Assembly (NCBI GenBank): GCA_033485155.1
Contig: JAWQJJ010000013.1
Coordinates: forward strand, 1 to 32,808
From: Methanomassiliicoccus sp.
Lineage (GTDB): Archaea; Thermoplasmatota; Thermoplasmata; Methanomassiliicoccales; Methanomassiliicoccaceae
Length of the DNA: 32,808 nt
Direction of reading: 5' to 3'
How positions within the stretch are numbered: the first letter of the stretch is position 1; each line of letters starts with the position of its first letter. Under the pieces are notes generated by a model that saw only the letters and a program-made list of their open reading frames with translations, did no database searches and had not been told where the DNA came from. This document shows, one piece after another, positions 1 to 5,760 of this stretch. Made by a program: the position numbers and the translations under genes.

Positions 1-135
1 CAAACCTATATGAAAAAGTGGTATCGAGCCAGATGAACGACCGTTGAATAATTTCACCTTCCTATAGGTACTATAGAGCTGCATTATTCAAGGAATTATT
101 CTGGGTAGGGAAGAAAGCTCGAAGGGAACAGTTTC

Positions 136-146
136 TTTTAAAAAAT
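136..146 (+). promoter_or_regulatory. TATA box for the TIR-like gene
   Basis: A TTTTAAAAAAT stretch fits an archaeal TATA box. Its centre (about 140) lies 28 nt before an ATT codon at 169 that is in frame with the downstream gene, so transcription would begin at about 167-169. The rest of positions 1-189 is AT-rich with no gene seen. It holds two CTATAG hexamers 3 nt apart near 62-77. Confidence 0.5.
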
Positions 147-189
147 GTAACTCGATAAGTTCGAGGGGATTGAGATTCCAACTTGTTTC

Positions 190-1176
190 GTGATTTGCCC
201 TATAGGAGAGAATGGCACAGAGACTAGGCAACATGCTAACCTGACATTGGAATACGTTATAGAGCCAGTGGTCAAGCCTCTTGGTTATGATGTTGAAAGG
301 TCTGATACCTTACCTAATCCTGGCATGATAACTGGTCAAGTCATTGATAAGCTTCTAACTTGCGAGTTGGTGTTAGCGGATTTATCATTCCACAACCCAA
401 ATGTCTTTTATGAACTGGCCATTCGCCATATGACTGATTTGCCCGTCATTCAGATGATAAGTCCTTTTGGAAAAAATATTCCATTTGATATCAGGGATAT
501 GAGAACGGTATATTTTGGAACTGATCTTCCTTCATGTGATGCTGGTAAAAAAGAACTTCAAAAACAAGTAAGTGAAATCATAGGTGCTCCTGGCAAAATA
601 ATCGACAACCCCATAAGACAAGCGTTGAATGGTAGAAAATTCAAGGAGTGGGCAGAGAAGCAGATGAGCGCTGGCACATCAGGCAATCTTGACAAGGCGT
701 TCATGGCACGAATGGTCAGTTTGATGGATGATGTAAAGAATATCAAAGAAACATTAAGTAATAACCCAGTCGGCGCCATAGCTCCGAATCAGGAGATTGA
801 TCGAGCCCAATCGGCTCCAAAGAAAATGAAGGTCGTTCAAACTAACACCTATCATCGACCTGGTTTGAAGATAAATGAACTCGACCTTTCGGGCATGATT
901 GAGACTGTCCAGCTTATGATATCTTCAGATGGGTCGTATAAATCATGGCAGGTGCACTTGACCGGAATCGAATCGGAGGCTTCGAGGATGTTATTCGACT
1001 TAATTAAGGCTACAAAATCGGCTGTAGATCTTGAGGTTGAACAAAGAGATCCTGCATCCAATGACTCCTCGTTTTCTGGACTAACTATTATCAGCAACGT
1101 ACGATCATCGTTGGACACGGCACAATCAAAGGCGATACTTACGGGAACGGGCCCCCTTAAGTTTAAAACTGGTTAG
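190..1176 (+). CDS. TIR-like / nucleoside 2-deoxyribosyltransferase-like protein
   Basis: The N-terminal ~130 residues form a Rossmann-like domain. It has an ICPIGENG strand-loop, a GMITGQVID helix start and the hallmark ADLSFHNPNVFYELAIRH block, seen in TIR-like and nucleoside-deoxyribosyltransferase-like proteins of defence and mobile loci. Such domains often cleave NAD or nucleosides; activity here is inference. Residues ~200-328 form a second domain I do not recognise. The gene is clearly more AT-rich than its neighbours, which suggests transfer. The first ATG/GTG/TTG is the GTG at 190, which falls inside the first beta strand. The frame is open back to 151, and reading from an ATT at 169 would add IEIPTCF and complete the strand, exactly where a leaderless transcript would start. 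The true start may therefore be 169. It converges on the mobile-element operon. Confidence 0.75.
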   Translation: MICPIGENGTETRQHANLTLEYVIEPVVKPLGYDVERSDTLPNPGMITGQVIDKLLTCELVLADLSFHNPNVFYELAIRHMTDLPVIQMISPFGKNIPFDIRDMRTVYFGTDLPSCDAGKKELQKQVSEIIGAPGKIIDNPIRQALNGRKFKEWAEKQMSAGTSGNLDKAFMARMVSLMDDVKNIKETLSNNPVGAIAPNQEIDRAQSAPKKMKVVQTNTYHRPGLKINELDLSGMIETVQLMISSDGSYKSWQVHLTGIESEASRMLFDLIKATKSAVDLEVEQRDPASNDSSFSGLTIISNVRSSLDTAQSKAILTGTGPLKFKTG

Positions 1177-1209
1177 AAGCCAGCCATGTCAGAAATAGAA
1201 GAAATCGTT

Positions 1210-1425
1210 TCACTTCCGGCCCATCCGGCCGGACAGTCCTTTCTCCGTTATCTTCCTCATCACCTCCTCTTGTCCGACGCTAAAGAACTCCTCCAGCGCT
1301 AGGTCGGCGAGGTCGGACTTCTTGACCCTTAAAAGCGTGTAAAACTTCTCCAGCCTGACGGCTTGTTTCGGACTGATCCTAATCTGGATGGTAACGACCT
1401 TGCTTTCTTCCGCCTCGGAGATCAC
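1210..1425 (-). CDS. Ribbon-helix-helix-like protein (last gene of element operon)
   Basis: Small 71-aa protein with a short strand (VVTIQIRIS) followed by two helices (PKQAVRLEKFYTLL; KKSDLADLALEEFF), the layout of MetJ/Arc/CopG-type DNA-binding proteins. I chose the GTG at 1425: it overlaps the upstream stop as GTGA, and a GGAGGG ribosome-binding site lies 7 nt before it. A GTG at 1440 in the same frame would put that ribosome-binding site inside the gene. Its neighbour is a second protein of the same type, so the two may form a regulatory or partition pair. Assignment to the ribbon-helix-helix fold is by pattern only. Confidence 0.65.
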   Translation of the reverse strand: MISEAEESKVVTIQIRISPKQAVRLEKFYTLLRVKKSDLADLALEEFFSVGQEEVMRKITEKGLSGRMGRK

Positions 1426-1613
1426 TTCGTATCCCTCCACTGGCGGACCATCGTTACGATCTCGTCCGCTGGTCTTGATAGGAAGAGGTCGACGGCGAGA
1501 GCGACGACTTCAGACTTATGACAACCTTTGATGCGGTCCAGCTTGGTCAAGGCGGCCTCTTGTTCTATCGGCAGTTTAACTTTGACGACCGTTTCTTTCT
1601 TCGCCTCGGCCAT
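1422..1613 (-). CDS. Ribbon-helix-helix-like protein
   Basis: A 63-aa protein with a basic strand (TVVKVKLPIE) and two helices (QEAALTKLDRIKG; HKSEVVALAVDLFL), typical of small ribbon-helix-helix regulators. The start at 1613 has a ribosome-binding site (AAGGAGG) 11 nt upstream, and its A is shared with the TGA of the preceding microgene (TGATG). The frame is open for 36 more codons upstream, but that stretch overlaps the microgene and is unlikely to be coding. The stop overlaps the next start as GTGA. Likely roles are autoregulation, copy control or partition of the element (inference). Confidence 0.7.
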   Translation of the reverse strand: MAEAKKETVVKVKLPIEQEAALTKLDRIKGCHKSEVVALAVDLFLSRPADEIVTMVRQWRDTK

Positions 1614-1729
1614 CACGTCGACCGCCTCCTTTTCCTCAAGCGTTCGGCAACGATAACCACGAGCGATAGAGAGAGCATCACCAGGACAGTGAACACCAAG
1701 GAGAGCCAAACATGCTCCCAAGAGTTCAC
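1613..1729 (-). CDS. 38-aa single-pass membrane microprotein
   Basis: The reading frame encodes a short polar N terminus, one ~20-residue hydrophobic segment rich in Leu, Val and Ser, and a very basic tail (ERLRKRRRST). This is the profile of a single-pass protein with a positive-inside C terminus. GTG start with an AGGAGG site ~8 nt upstream. The start overlaps the previous stop as GTGA, and the stop shares its A with the next ATG (TGATG). No family recognised. The two coupled junctions and the TM profile are the evidence that it is real. Confidence 0.6.
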   Translation of the reverse strand: MNSWEHVWLSLVFTVLVMLSLSLVVIVAERLRKRRRST

Positions 1730-1788
1730 GGCGACCGCCTCCTATCTCCCTCGTTTCCCGGAGCTAAAAGGAGATGGTTTTTGCTCAT
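1726..1788 (-). CDS. 20-codon linking micro-ORF after the recombinase gene
   Basis: A 20-codon frame whose ATG overlaps the recombinase stop as ATGA and whose TGA overlaps the next GTG as GTGA. It therefore bridges the recombinase and the small membrane protein with no untranslated gap. It begins with a hydrophobic patch and ends basic (DRRRSP). It may serve only to carry ribosomes across the junction; a functional peptide is speculative. Confidence 0.35.
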   Translation of the reverse strand: MSKNHLLLAPGNEGDRRRSP

Positions 1789-2366
1789 GCCGAATCACCA
1801 CCCTCGCCGTTCGATGCTGGCTGAGGTAAAAGGGGGGGTGGGGTTCGGACGACTCCTTTTTTCTTGCCCGCATCCGAGCGTTTCTTCCTCGGCTTCTTGT
1901 CCTTGCTTCCCTTCGGCCGGTGACAGAGCTTGCCCTCAGCAAGAGCACGAGCAGTCCCTTCCTTCGATCTCTCCAAGGTAAGTTCCCGCTCGAACTCCGC
2001 TAGTCCGGACAGGAAGCTAAGAACGAACTTACCGAACGCTCCCCCGGTGTGTATGTCCTGCTCGGAGCATTCGAGGACCACATGATACCGGTCCAGTTCC
2101 TCCAGAGTGTTGAACAGGTTCTTGGTCGACCGCATGAACCTGTCGACCCTGGTTACAAAGAGGATGCCGAAGCATCCCGCCTTGGCGTCCAGCATCAACC
2201 GCTGGAAGGCTGGCCTGTTAGGATTCTTTCCGCTGGCGAAGTCAATGTATTCCTTGTAGACCTCCCAACCCCTCGCCTGGGCGATCTGACGAAGCCTGAA
2301 GAGCTGCGTCTCCGGATTCTGCCCCTGGTCGTTGGTCGAGACCCTAGCGTAGAGAGCGACCTTCAC
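1785..2366 (-). CDS. Serine recombinase (resolvase/invertase family)
   Basis: A 193-aa protein with a complete resolvase catalytic domain. ALYARVSTNDQ carries Arg8 and the nucleophile Ser10. VTRVDRFMRS (residues 71-80) carries the conserved Arg/Asp cluster, and a long E helix follows (FVLSFLSGLAEFERELTLERSKEG). After about residue 143 it has a basic stretch (HRPKGSKDKKPRKKRS) and a low-complexity tail. A normal resolvase C-terminal HTH is not evident, so the DNA-binding part is shortened or degenerate. GTG start with a GGGGTGG site 4 nt upstream. It would catalyse integration/excision, inversion or multimer resolution for the element; which one cannot be read from sequence. Confidence 0.9.
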   Translation of the reverse strand: MKVALYARVSTNDQGQNPETQLFRLRQIAQARGWEVYKEYIDFASGKNPNRPAFQRLMLDAKAGCFGILFVTRVDRFMRSTKNLFNTLEELDRYHVVLECSEQDIHTGGAFGKFVLSFLSGLAEFERELTLERSKEGTARALAEGKLCHRPKGSKDKKPRKKRSDAGKKKGVVRTPPPLLPQPASNGEGGDSA

Positions 2367-2680
2367 GCAACCACCCCAGGAACAGTTACAAATACGGATG
2401 CGGTCGGCACGCCCACGTCGGGGTGATAAGAATAGGTCCGATACGTTTGGATTCGAATCTTTTCAGAATGAAGGACTTTGAGACGCCACAGGAAGCCAGC
2501 AGCCACATCTACTACCTGTATCGCAGGGCGGAGCTTGTGAATGATTTGGGCAATGAATATGCCAACACAGCACCTAACATCGCGGCAGTTACCGATGGCG
2601 GAAGAGTGGCCGCTCTCCGAGACATGGTCACGAAGGAAGAGATCGGGACCATCTGGAGTGAATAGGACTGAACGATTCAC
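2363..2680 (-). CDS. 105-aa frame bridging membrane microprotein and recombinase (uncertain)
   Basis: The frame starts at a GTG that overlaps the stop of the gene before it (GTGA at 2680-2677) and ends with a TGA that overlaps the recombinase GTG (GTGA at 2366-2363). A GGGAGGG site precedes the start by ~7 nt. The positional fit matches the rest of the operon. Against it, the protein has no recognisable family and a composition (Cys, His, Ser, Val rich) like an antisense shadow. An 80-aa frame on the other strand covers the same DNA and looks more protein-like. Confidence 0.42.
   Translation of the reverse strand: MNRSVLFTPDGPDLFLRDHVSESGHSSAIGNCRDVRCCVGIFIAQIIHKLRPAIQVVDVAAGFLWRLKVLHSEKIRIQTYRTYSYHPDVGVPTASVFVTVPGVVA
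2423..2665 (+). CDS. Hypothetical 80-aa acidic protein, antisense to the operon (uncertain)
   Basis: Balanced, soluble-looking composition with amphipathic helices (TPQEASSHIYYLYRRAELVNDLG; VAALRDMVTKEEIG) and purine-rich first codon positions. Start is GTG 2423, or ATG 2468 for a 65-aa form. A TATA-like TACAAATACGG at 2386-2396 would place the transcript start near 2420, consistent with a leaderless GTG. It lies wholly opposite the 105-aa minus-strand frame, so one is probably an artefact unless this is a true sense/antisense pair. No family recognised. Confidence 0.48.
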   Translation: MIRIGPIRLDSNLFRMKDFETPQEASSHIYYLYRRAELVNDLGNEYANTAPNIAAVTDGGRVAALRDMVTKEEIGTIWSE

Positions 2681-2832
2681 TGCCCATCCCTCCCCGGCAG
2701 TGGAGGAATGATTACAAACTCGGTCGGAGGGGCCGAGAGCTTTTTCATCCTGTGCCAGATGGCCAGGGCCAGAAAAAGAGGAGAGGCGACGATGACCAAC
2801 AGAATGGAGACAGCTCGAACCGGAGAGATCAT
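2677..2832 (-). CDS. 51-aa single-pass membrane microprotein
   Basis: Starts with ATG overlapping the stop of the large HTH gene (ATGA at 2832-2829). Residues ~5-27 form one hydrophobic helix (VRAVSILLVIVASPLFLALA), followed by WHRMKK and a proline-rich tail (IIPPLPGRDGQ). The layout suggests N-out/C-in by the positive-inside rule. Its stop overlaps the start of the 105-aa frame as GTGA. No family recognised. The second of two single-pass microproteins in this operon. Confidence 0.6.
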   Translation of the reverse strand: MISPVRAVSILLVIVASPLFLALAIWHRMKKLSAPPTEFVIIPPLPGRDGQ

Positions 2833-4025
2833 CCGAACATCACCTCTTCATCCAGCGAAGCGATAGCAGGGTCTCTGGGAGCTTGTGGTTGGCCTTTGCG
2901 TTGCATCTCCAACCTCTGATACTCCATCGTCCTGGCCTGGAACTCGGTGAAGTTATCGAGCGCTTTCCATGTCTCCTTTAACCGGCCGAGAACGCGAAGC
3001 CGTAAGGCGTCCAGCTCTTCCTCTTCCGCTTGGATTCTCGCCTGTATGTCGGCCAGCTCCTCCTCCATCGCGTCGTGGCTTTCCTTAGCGGTCAAGAGGA
3101 AACGAGCGTTGGAGATGTTGGCCTGAGCGAACTCGATCTCCGTGTCTCCCTTAGAATGGTCGATGATGACGCCCGGATGATCGGCGAAGCCAGCAAGGTT
3201 CTTAGGCAGGTGCTTGAGCAGTTCAGGATTGCTGTAGGCAAAGTACACTTGCCCGACCATCTTGCCGACCCTACAGCCCCTAATACGGTCGAACTTCCAG
3301 CCGCCATGACGCTCAAGGAAGTCCAGCACGCCGAACACTTCCTTATCGAAGAAGTGAACAGGGTAGTCCTTCCCGGCGTCGATGTCAGCGGCCGTAAGAT
3401 GAATGCGAGGCGGGTATACGTGCAGATTACGCAGGTTCGGCGTGATCCTGAGCTGAAGTACAACGGAGTAATCCCATCCAGGTATCCTAAGCTCGGTCGT
3501 CCATCTCCAATTGTTATGGTACCCCTCCTCGCCCCCCAGGTCGCACGGCTCTACAAACAGGGGAATTTCGATGGCGTCCTTCCCCGGCTCGGCAACGGAG
3601 ATCACTTTCTGCTCACCGAGCTTGGTGATAGGAAAGACGATATGCCCATGCATATGCGCTTCTAGCGTTTCGATGTCATACTGTTCGAGACGAATAGACG
3701 CCGGAGGAGAGGTTGAGGCGATCGCAGAAGGCATGACAGGGGGTCTGTCAACCGGTTGAGGACTAGGTTGAGCCCCTGAGCCAGTATCCTCTTCCTCGGC
3801 AACTTTCGCCGAGATCGGCCTTGCCTCCTCAAAGAACCTTGCTTTCGGCCCCCGTTCATACAAACCGGTGCCGTCGATCGGCCTCAAAATCTTCTCATCG
3901 AGGAGCTTATTCTTTTGTCTTCTTACCGCTTCCTCGGAGATATCCAGTATCCGAGCGACGTCTGCCTGTATATGCCCCTCAACGAACAGCTCATAAATTT
4001 GGCGTCGGCGGGGGGTGGTTTTCAC
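2829..4025 (-). CDS. Large HTH protein, possible replication initiator or regulator of the element
   Basis: 398 aa. Residues ~5-65 form a helix-turn-helix/winged-helix domain (RQIYELFVEGHIQADVARIL, then SEEAVRRQKNKLLDEKI and a wing-like IDGTGLYERG). A proline/Ser linker (~70-110) leads to a mixed alpha/beta domain (~115-310). Residues ~315-365 are a Glu-rich coiled coil (EEELADIQARIQAEEEELDALR). It is the largest protein of the operon and lies directly downstream of the GGTTGAG repeats, three of which fall inside its own 5' half. This arrangement recalls iteron-binding replication proteins, but no Rep catalytic motif is visible, so a repressor or partition role is equally possible. GTG start; a GGTGA-type site lies ~15 nt upstream. 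Confidence 0.72.
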   Translation of the reverse strand: MKTTPRRRQIYELFVEGHIQADVARILDISEEAVRRQKNKLLDEKILRPIDGTGLYERGPKARFFEEARPISAKVAEEEDTGSGAQPSPQPVDRPPVMPSAIASTSPPASIRLEQYDIETLEAHMHGHIVFPITKLGEQKVISVAEPGKDAIEIPLFVEPCDLGGEEGYHNNWRWTTELRIPGWDYSVVLQLRITPNLRNLHVYPPRIHLTAADIDAGKDYPVHFFDKEVFGVLDFLERHGGWKFDRIRGCRVGKMVGQVYFAYSNPELLKHLPKNLAGFADHPGVIIDHSKGDTEIEFAQANISNARFLLTAKESHDAMEEELADIQARIQAEEEELDALRLRVLGRLKETWKALDNFTEFQARTMEYQRLEMQRKGQPQAPRDPAIASLDEEVMFG

Positions 4026-4035
4026 GGTGATGATG

Positions 4036-4242
4036 CTAATTCACCCCCCGACCCTCAACGGCTTCCTCAAGGGGTTGAGTTGAGGGTTGAGCCGTGAAAA
4101 AAAGAGGTTGAGTTTGCTGGCTCATCAAAATGACAGCCTTTTCGGAGGTTGAGCCGTGTGGTTGAGTGTCATGGTTGAGACCATGACGGCCAGCGTAGTT
4201 GAGAATAGGTTGAGACTTGGTTGAGACGAGGTTGAGCCTCAT
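4036..4242 (-). CDS. 68-aa repeat-encoded protein across the iteron array
   Basis: The ATG overlaps the preceding stop (ATGA at 4242-4239) and has a GGGAGGG site ~7 nt upstream, so translation is plausible. The product is built largely from the translated repeats, giving recurring TQP/SQP/STQP units and no clear fold. It ends 10 nt before the large HTH gene. Either a real Gln/Pro-rich peptide or a frame kept open so ribosomes can cross the repeats to the HTH gene. Confidence 0.4.
   Translation of the reverse strand: MRLNLVSTKSQPILNYAGRHGLNHDTQPHGSTSEKAVILMSQQTQPLFFTAQPSTQPLEEAVEGRGVN
4073..4236 (+). repeat. Iteron-like array of GGTTGAG heptamers
   Basis: Exact GGTTGAG copies begin at 4073, 4085, 4106, 4147, 4160, 4173, 4208, 4219 and 4230, with AGTTGAG variants at 4078 and 4197. 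The last four units (4197, 4208, 4219, 4230) have an exact 11-bp period, close to one helical turn. Two more intervals are 13 bp. Three further copies (3711, 3754, 3766) lie in the downstream HTH gene. An opposed CCCTCAAC at about 4052 pairs with the first units. Such arrays are typical of iteron origins or operators bound by the adjacent initiator; function here is inferred. Confidence 0.8.
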
Positions 4243-4415
4243 TCCCATCCCTCCCGGTGAAAGCCTTGACGAATGAGCCTAGCAGCGTACGCCCGAGGAG
4301 GCCATAGCGGCCGGTCTTCTCTGACCACTCGGCCGTTAGGCTCGGTCCAGGTGGCCACGTCCTTACCCAGCTTTACCTGGGTGCCGTCCGAGTGCGTGAG
4401 GACGATATCCTTCAT
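4239..4415 (-). CDS. 58-aa hypothetical protein of the element
   Basis: The ATG overlaps the upstream stop (ATGA at 4415-4412) and the TGA overlaps the next ATG (ATGA at 4242-4239). The N-terminal half has a strand pattern (KDIVLTHSDGTQVKLGKDVA); the C-terminal half is Arg/Trp-rich (DRPLWPPRAYAARLIRQG), suggesting a small nucleic-acid- or protein-binding domain. No family recognised. Double coupling and clean codon use support it as a gene. Confidence 0.6.
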   Translation of the reverse strand: MKDIVLTHSDGTQVKLGKDVATWTEPNGRVVREDRPLWPPRAYAARLIRQGFHREGWE

Positions 4416-4888
4416 TCCTTCGCCTCCGCTATTGCGGCTCTGACGGTCTCAGGCGTGAGCAAGTAGGCAACAGAACCGTTGAGAGTCCCGGCACGACGGA
4501 CGAACGGACAACAGCGCACGATCTGGAGCGCACCCCTCCGTTCAAAATATCTTGAATGTTCGTCCCGAACTTGTCTGAAGACATCGACGGCGGTGAACTT
4601 GCTCAGCCGTATGCAAGCATCGAGGAGTAGCCTCTGTTTGAGGTCGAGGTCATCGAACATTGCTGGTCTCTGGACCTTCGGCTTGTGGTCCAAAAGAGCC
4701 TCGGCTTCAATGTTCTTTCGAGAGAGCATCACCAGGAAGTTCACCACCTTCCCGATCTCCATCGCATCCAAGCCCTCGCGCCTCAGGCTGTTGAAGACCT
4801 CCATCGCCTCCTGATAACAGGGGTCTTTCATGGGGTCCTTGTTGAGCGAGGGGAAGGCTACTGGCATTTCGCTAATGGACTCGTCCAT
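4412..4888 (-). CDS. Hypothetical 158-aa protein of the element
   Basis: Mostly helical soluble protein. Residues ~20-65 are helical (PCYQEAMEVFNSLRREGLDAMEIGKVV). A central segment (LDLKQRLLLDACIRLSKFTAVDVFRQV) resembles the first helices of a winged-helix domain, and the C terminus could supply the wing (GSVAYLLTPETVRAAIAEA). ATG 4888 is chosen because its A is also the last base of the upstream TGA (TGATG); a TTG one codon earlier is possible. No family recognised; a DNA-binding role is inference. Confidence 0.68.
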   Translation of the reverse strand: MDESISEMPVAFPSLNKDPMKDPCYQEAMEVFNSLRREGLDAMEIGKVVNFLVMLSRKNIEAEALLDHKPKVQRPAMFDDLDLKQRLLLDACIRLSKFTAVDVFRQVRDEHSRYFERRGALQIVRCCPFVRRAGTLNGSVAYLLTPETVRAAIAEAKE

Positions 4889-5004
4889 CAAGCATCACGC
4901 CCCTTGAACCGACGCTGGACGCCTCGTATCAGGAGTCTCATAGGTAAGACAAAAAAGAGTTCAAACCGCCACACGATCTTGTTGAGGGAGTGAGCGGTCA
5001 TCAT
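4888..5004 (-). CDS. 38-aa amphipathic basic microprotein
   Basis: Starts with a tandem ATG ATG, the first overlapping the upstream stop as ATGA (5004-5001), and ends in TGATG with the next gene. The middle is hydrophobic and aromatic (IVWRFELFFVLPMRLLI) and the tail strongly basic (RGVQRRFKGRDA). It could be a membrane-associated or DNA/RNA-binding peptide. Supported mainly by its two coupled junctions; no family recognised. Confidence 0.5.
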   Translation of the reverse strand: MMTAHSLNKIVWRFELFFVLPMRLLIRGVQRRFKGRDA

Positions 5005-5243
5005 TCATCCTCCGAAGGATTGAACACCTGGCCGTCCGGCCTCCGGATGAAGTCCGGGCAGGGAACTTTCTTCTCCTCCCGACCGGCGAACCGTCTCTTC
5101 GTGCATCGGTCCCAATGCCCGTTGTAACGAGAGCAATGCAGCTTCCTCGCCTCGTCGTGACAGAAAGCGCAATGCATCTTCCGTATGCGGACCTTGTGAA
5201 CGCCTACCGCCTCGATAACGCTGGCCAGCTTGGAGAGCTTCAA
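5001..5243 (-). CDS. Small Cys/His-rich protein, probable zinc finger
   Basis: About 80 aa. Two Cys pairs with His residues (MHCAFCHDEARKLHCSRYNGHWDRC) suggest one treble-clef or zinc-ribbon site, with a fifth Cys (KVPCPDFI) further on. I prefer TTG 5243: it overlaps the upstream stop as TTGA and lies 5-6 nt after a GGAGGTG site. A GTG at 5252 overlaps that ribosome-binding site. Probably a DNA/RNA-binding or protein-interaction module of the element. Confidence 0.65.
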   Translation of the reverse strand: MKLSKLASVIEAVGVHKVRIRKMHCAFCHDEARKLHCSRYNGHWDRCTKRRFAGREEKKVPCPDFIRRPDGQVFNPSEDE

Positions 5244-5464
5244 ATCGAACACCTCCCCCGGCCTTCGAGCCTTGCCCGCTCGATGATCTCCCGCTGGTGT
5301 GGTGGAAGCTCACAGAACTTGAGGCTCTTCTTGGTCGGATTGGCTTGGTACTCTCTCAGCGATTCCTCGCCCTCGTGTTCAAGGATGAAGAGTTCAAGCG
5401 CGATCTGGTCCTCTTCCGCTTCGGTCCTCGTTGGAACAGGTATCGAGACAGGAGGACGAGCCAT
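5240..5464 (-). CDS. Hypothetical acidic protein; start may be an ATA at 5512
   Basis: A 74-aa product from ATG 5464, rich in Glu and helix formers (TRTEAEEDQIALELFILEHEGEESLREYQ), ending in HQREIIERARLEGRGRC. No family recognised. ATG 5464 has no ribosome-binding site. The frame is open upstream to an ATA at 5512 that sits 5 nt after a perfect AGGAGGTG (5518-5525) and overlaps the previous stop as ATAA, giving a 90-aa form. In this operon the expected junction would be ATGA, so the start may have mutated or AUA may be used. Confidence 0.6.
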   Translation of the reverse strand: MARPPVSIPVPTRTEAEEDQIALELFILEHEGEESLREYQANPTKKSLKFCELPPHQREIIERARLEGRGRCSI

Positions 5465-5508
5465 CGCTTCAAGGCGAAGGTATGCTTCGGTGCAAGCTGA
5501 GGTGTCGG

Positions 5509-5760
5509 TTATACTAACACCTCCTGTCGTGTGCTCTTCGGCCTACAATGACCGTTCTCGGACCTCGGCCGCATCTTCCCTAGCGACCGGCCGTCAACGA
5601 AGCCGGTAGAGGCGGCAAAGCGCTTGCAGGGCGGGCAAGAATCGCAACTGTCGCCTTTACAGCGCTTCGTCATCTCCTTGCACGCTTCGATCTCCTTGCC
5701 GTCGCCGTCTACGTATTGACAGCCCTCGCAACAATCGTTGAAGGGGATTTCCTCGCTCAA
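5509..5760 (-). CDS. Cys-rich 83-aa protein
   Basis: Nine Cys in the first half (DCCEGCQYVDG, EACKEM, KRCKGDSCDSCPPCKRF) imply one or two bound zinc ions or an Fe-S site; the C terminus is basic. Starts with TTG overlapping the stop of the first operon gene (TTGA at 5760-5757) after a purine-rich AAGGGGG site. It ends in TAA, unlike the TGA stops nearby. No family recognised. Confidence 0.65.
   Translation of the reverse strand: MSEEIPFNDCCEGCQYVDGDGKEIEACKEMTKRCKGDSCDSCPPCKRFAASTGFVDGRSLGKMRPRSENGHCRPKSTRQEVLV

Noticed and set aside
4073-4236. CRISPR array as explanation for the GGTTGAG repeats
   Set aside because: Units are 7 bp with 4-34 bp spacing, no 25-37 bp repeats or uniform spacers, and no cas genes nearby.
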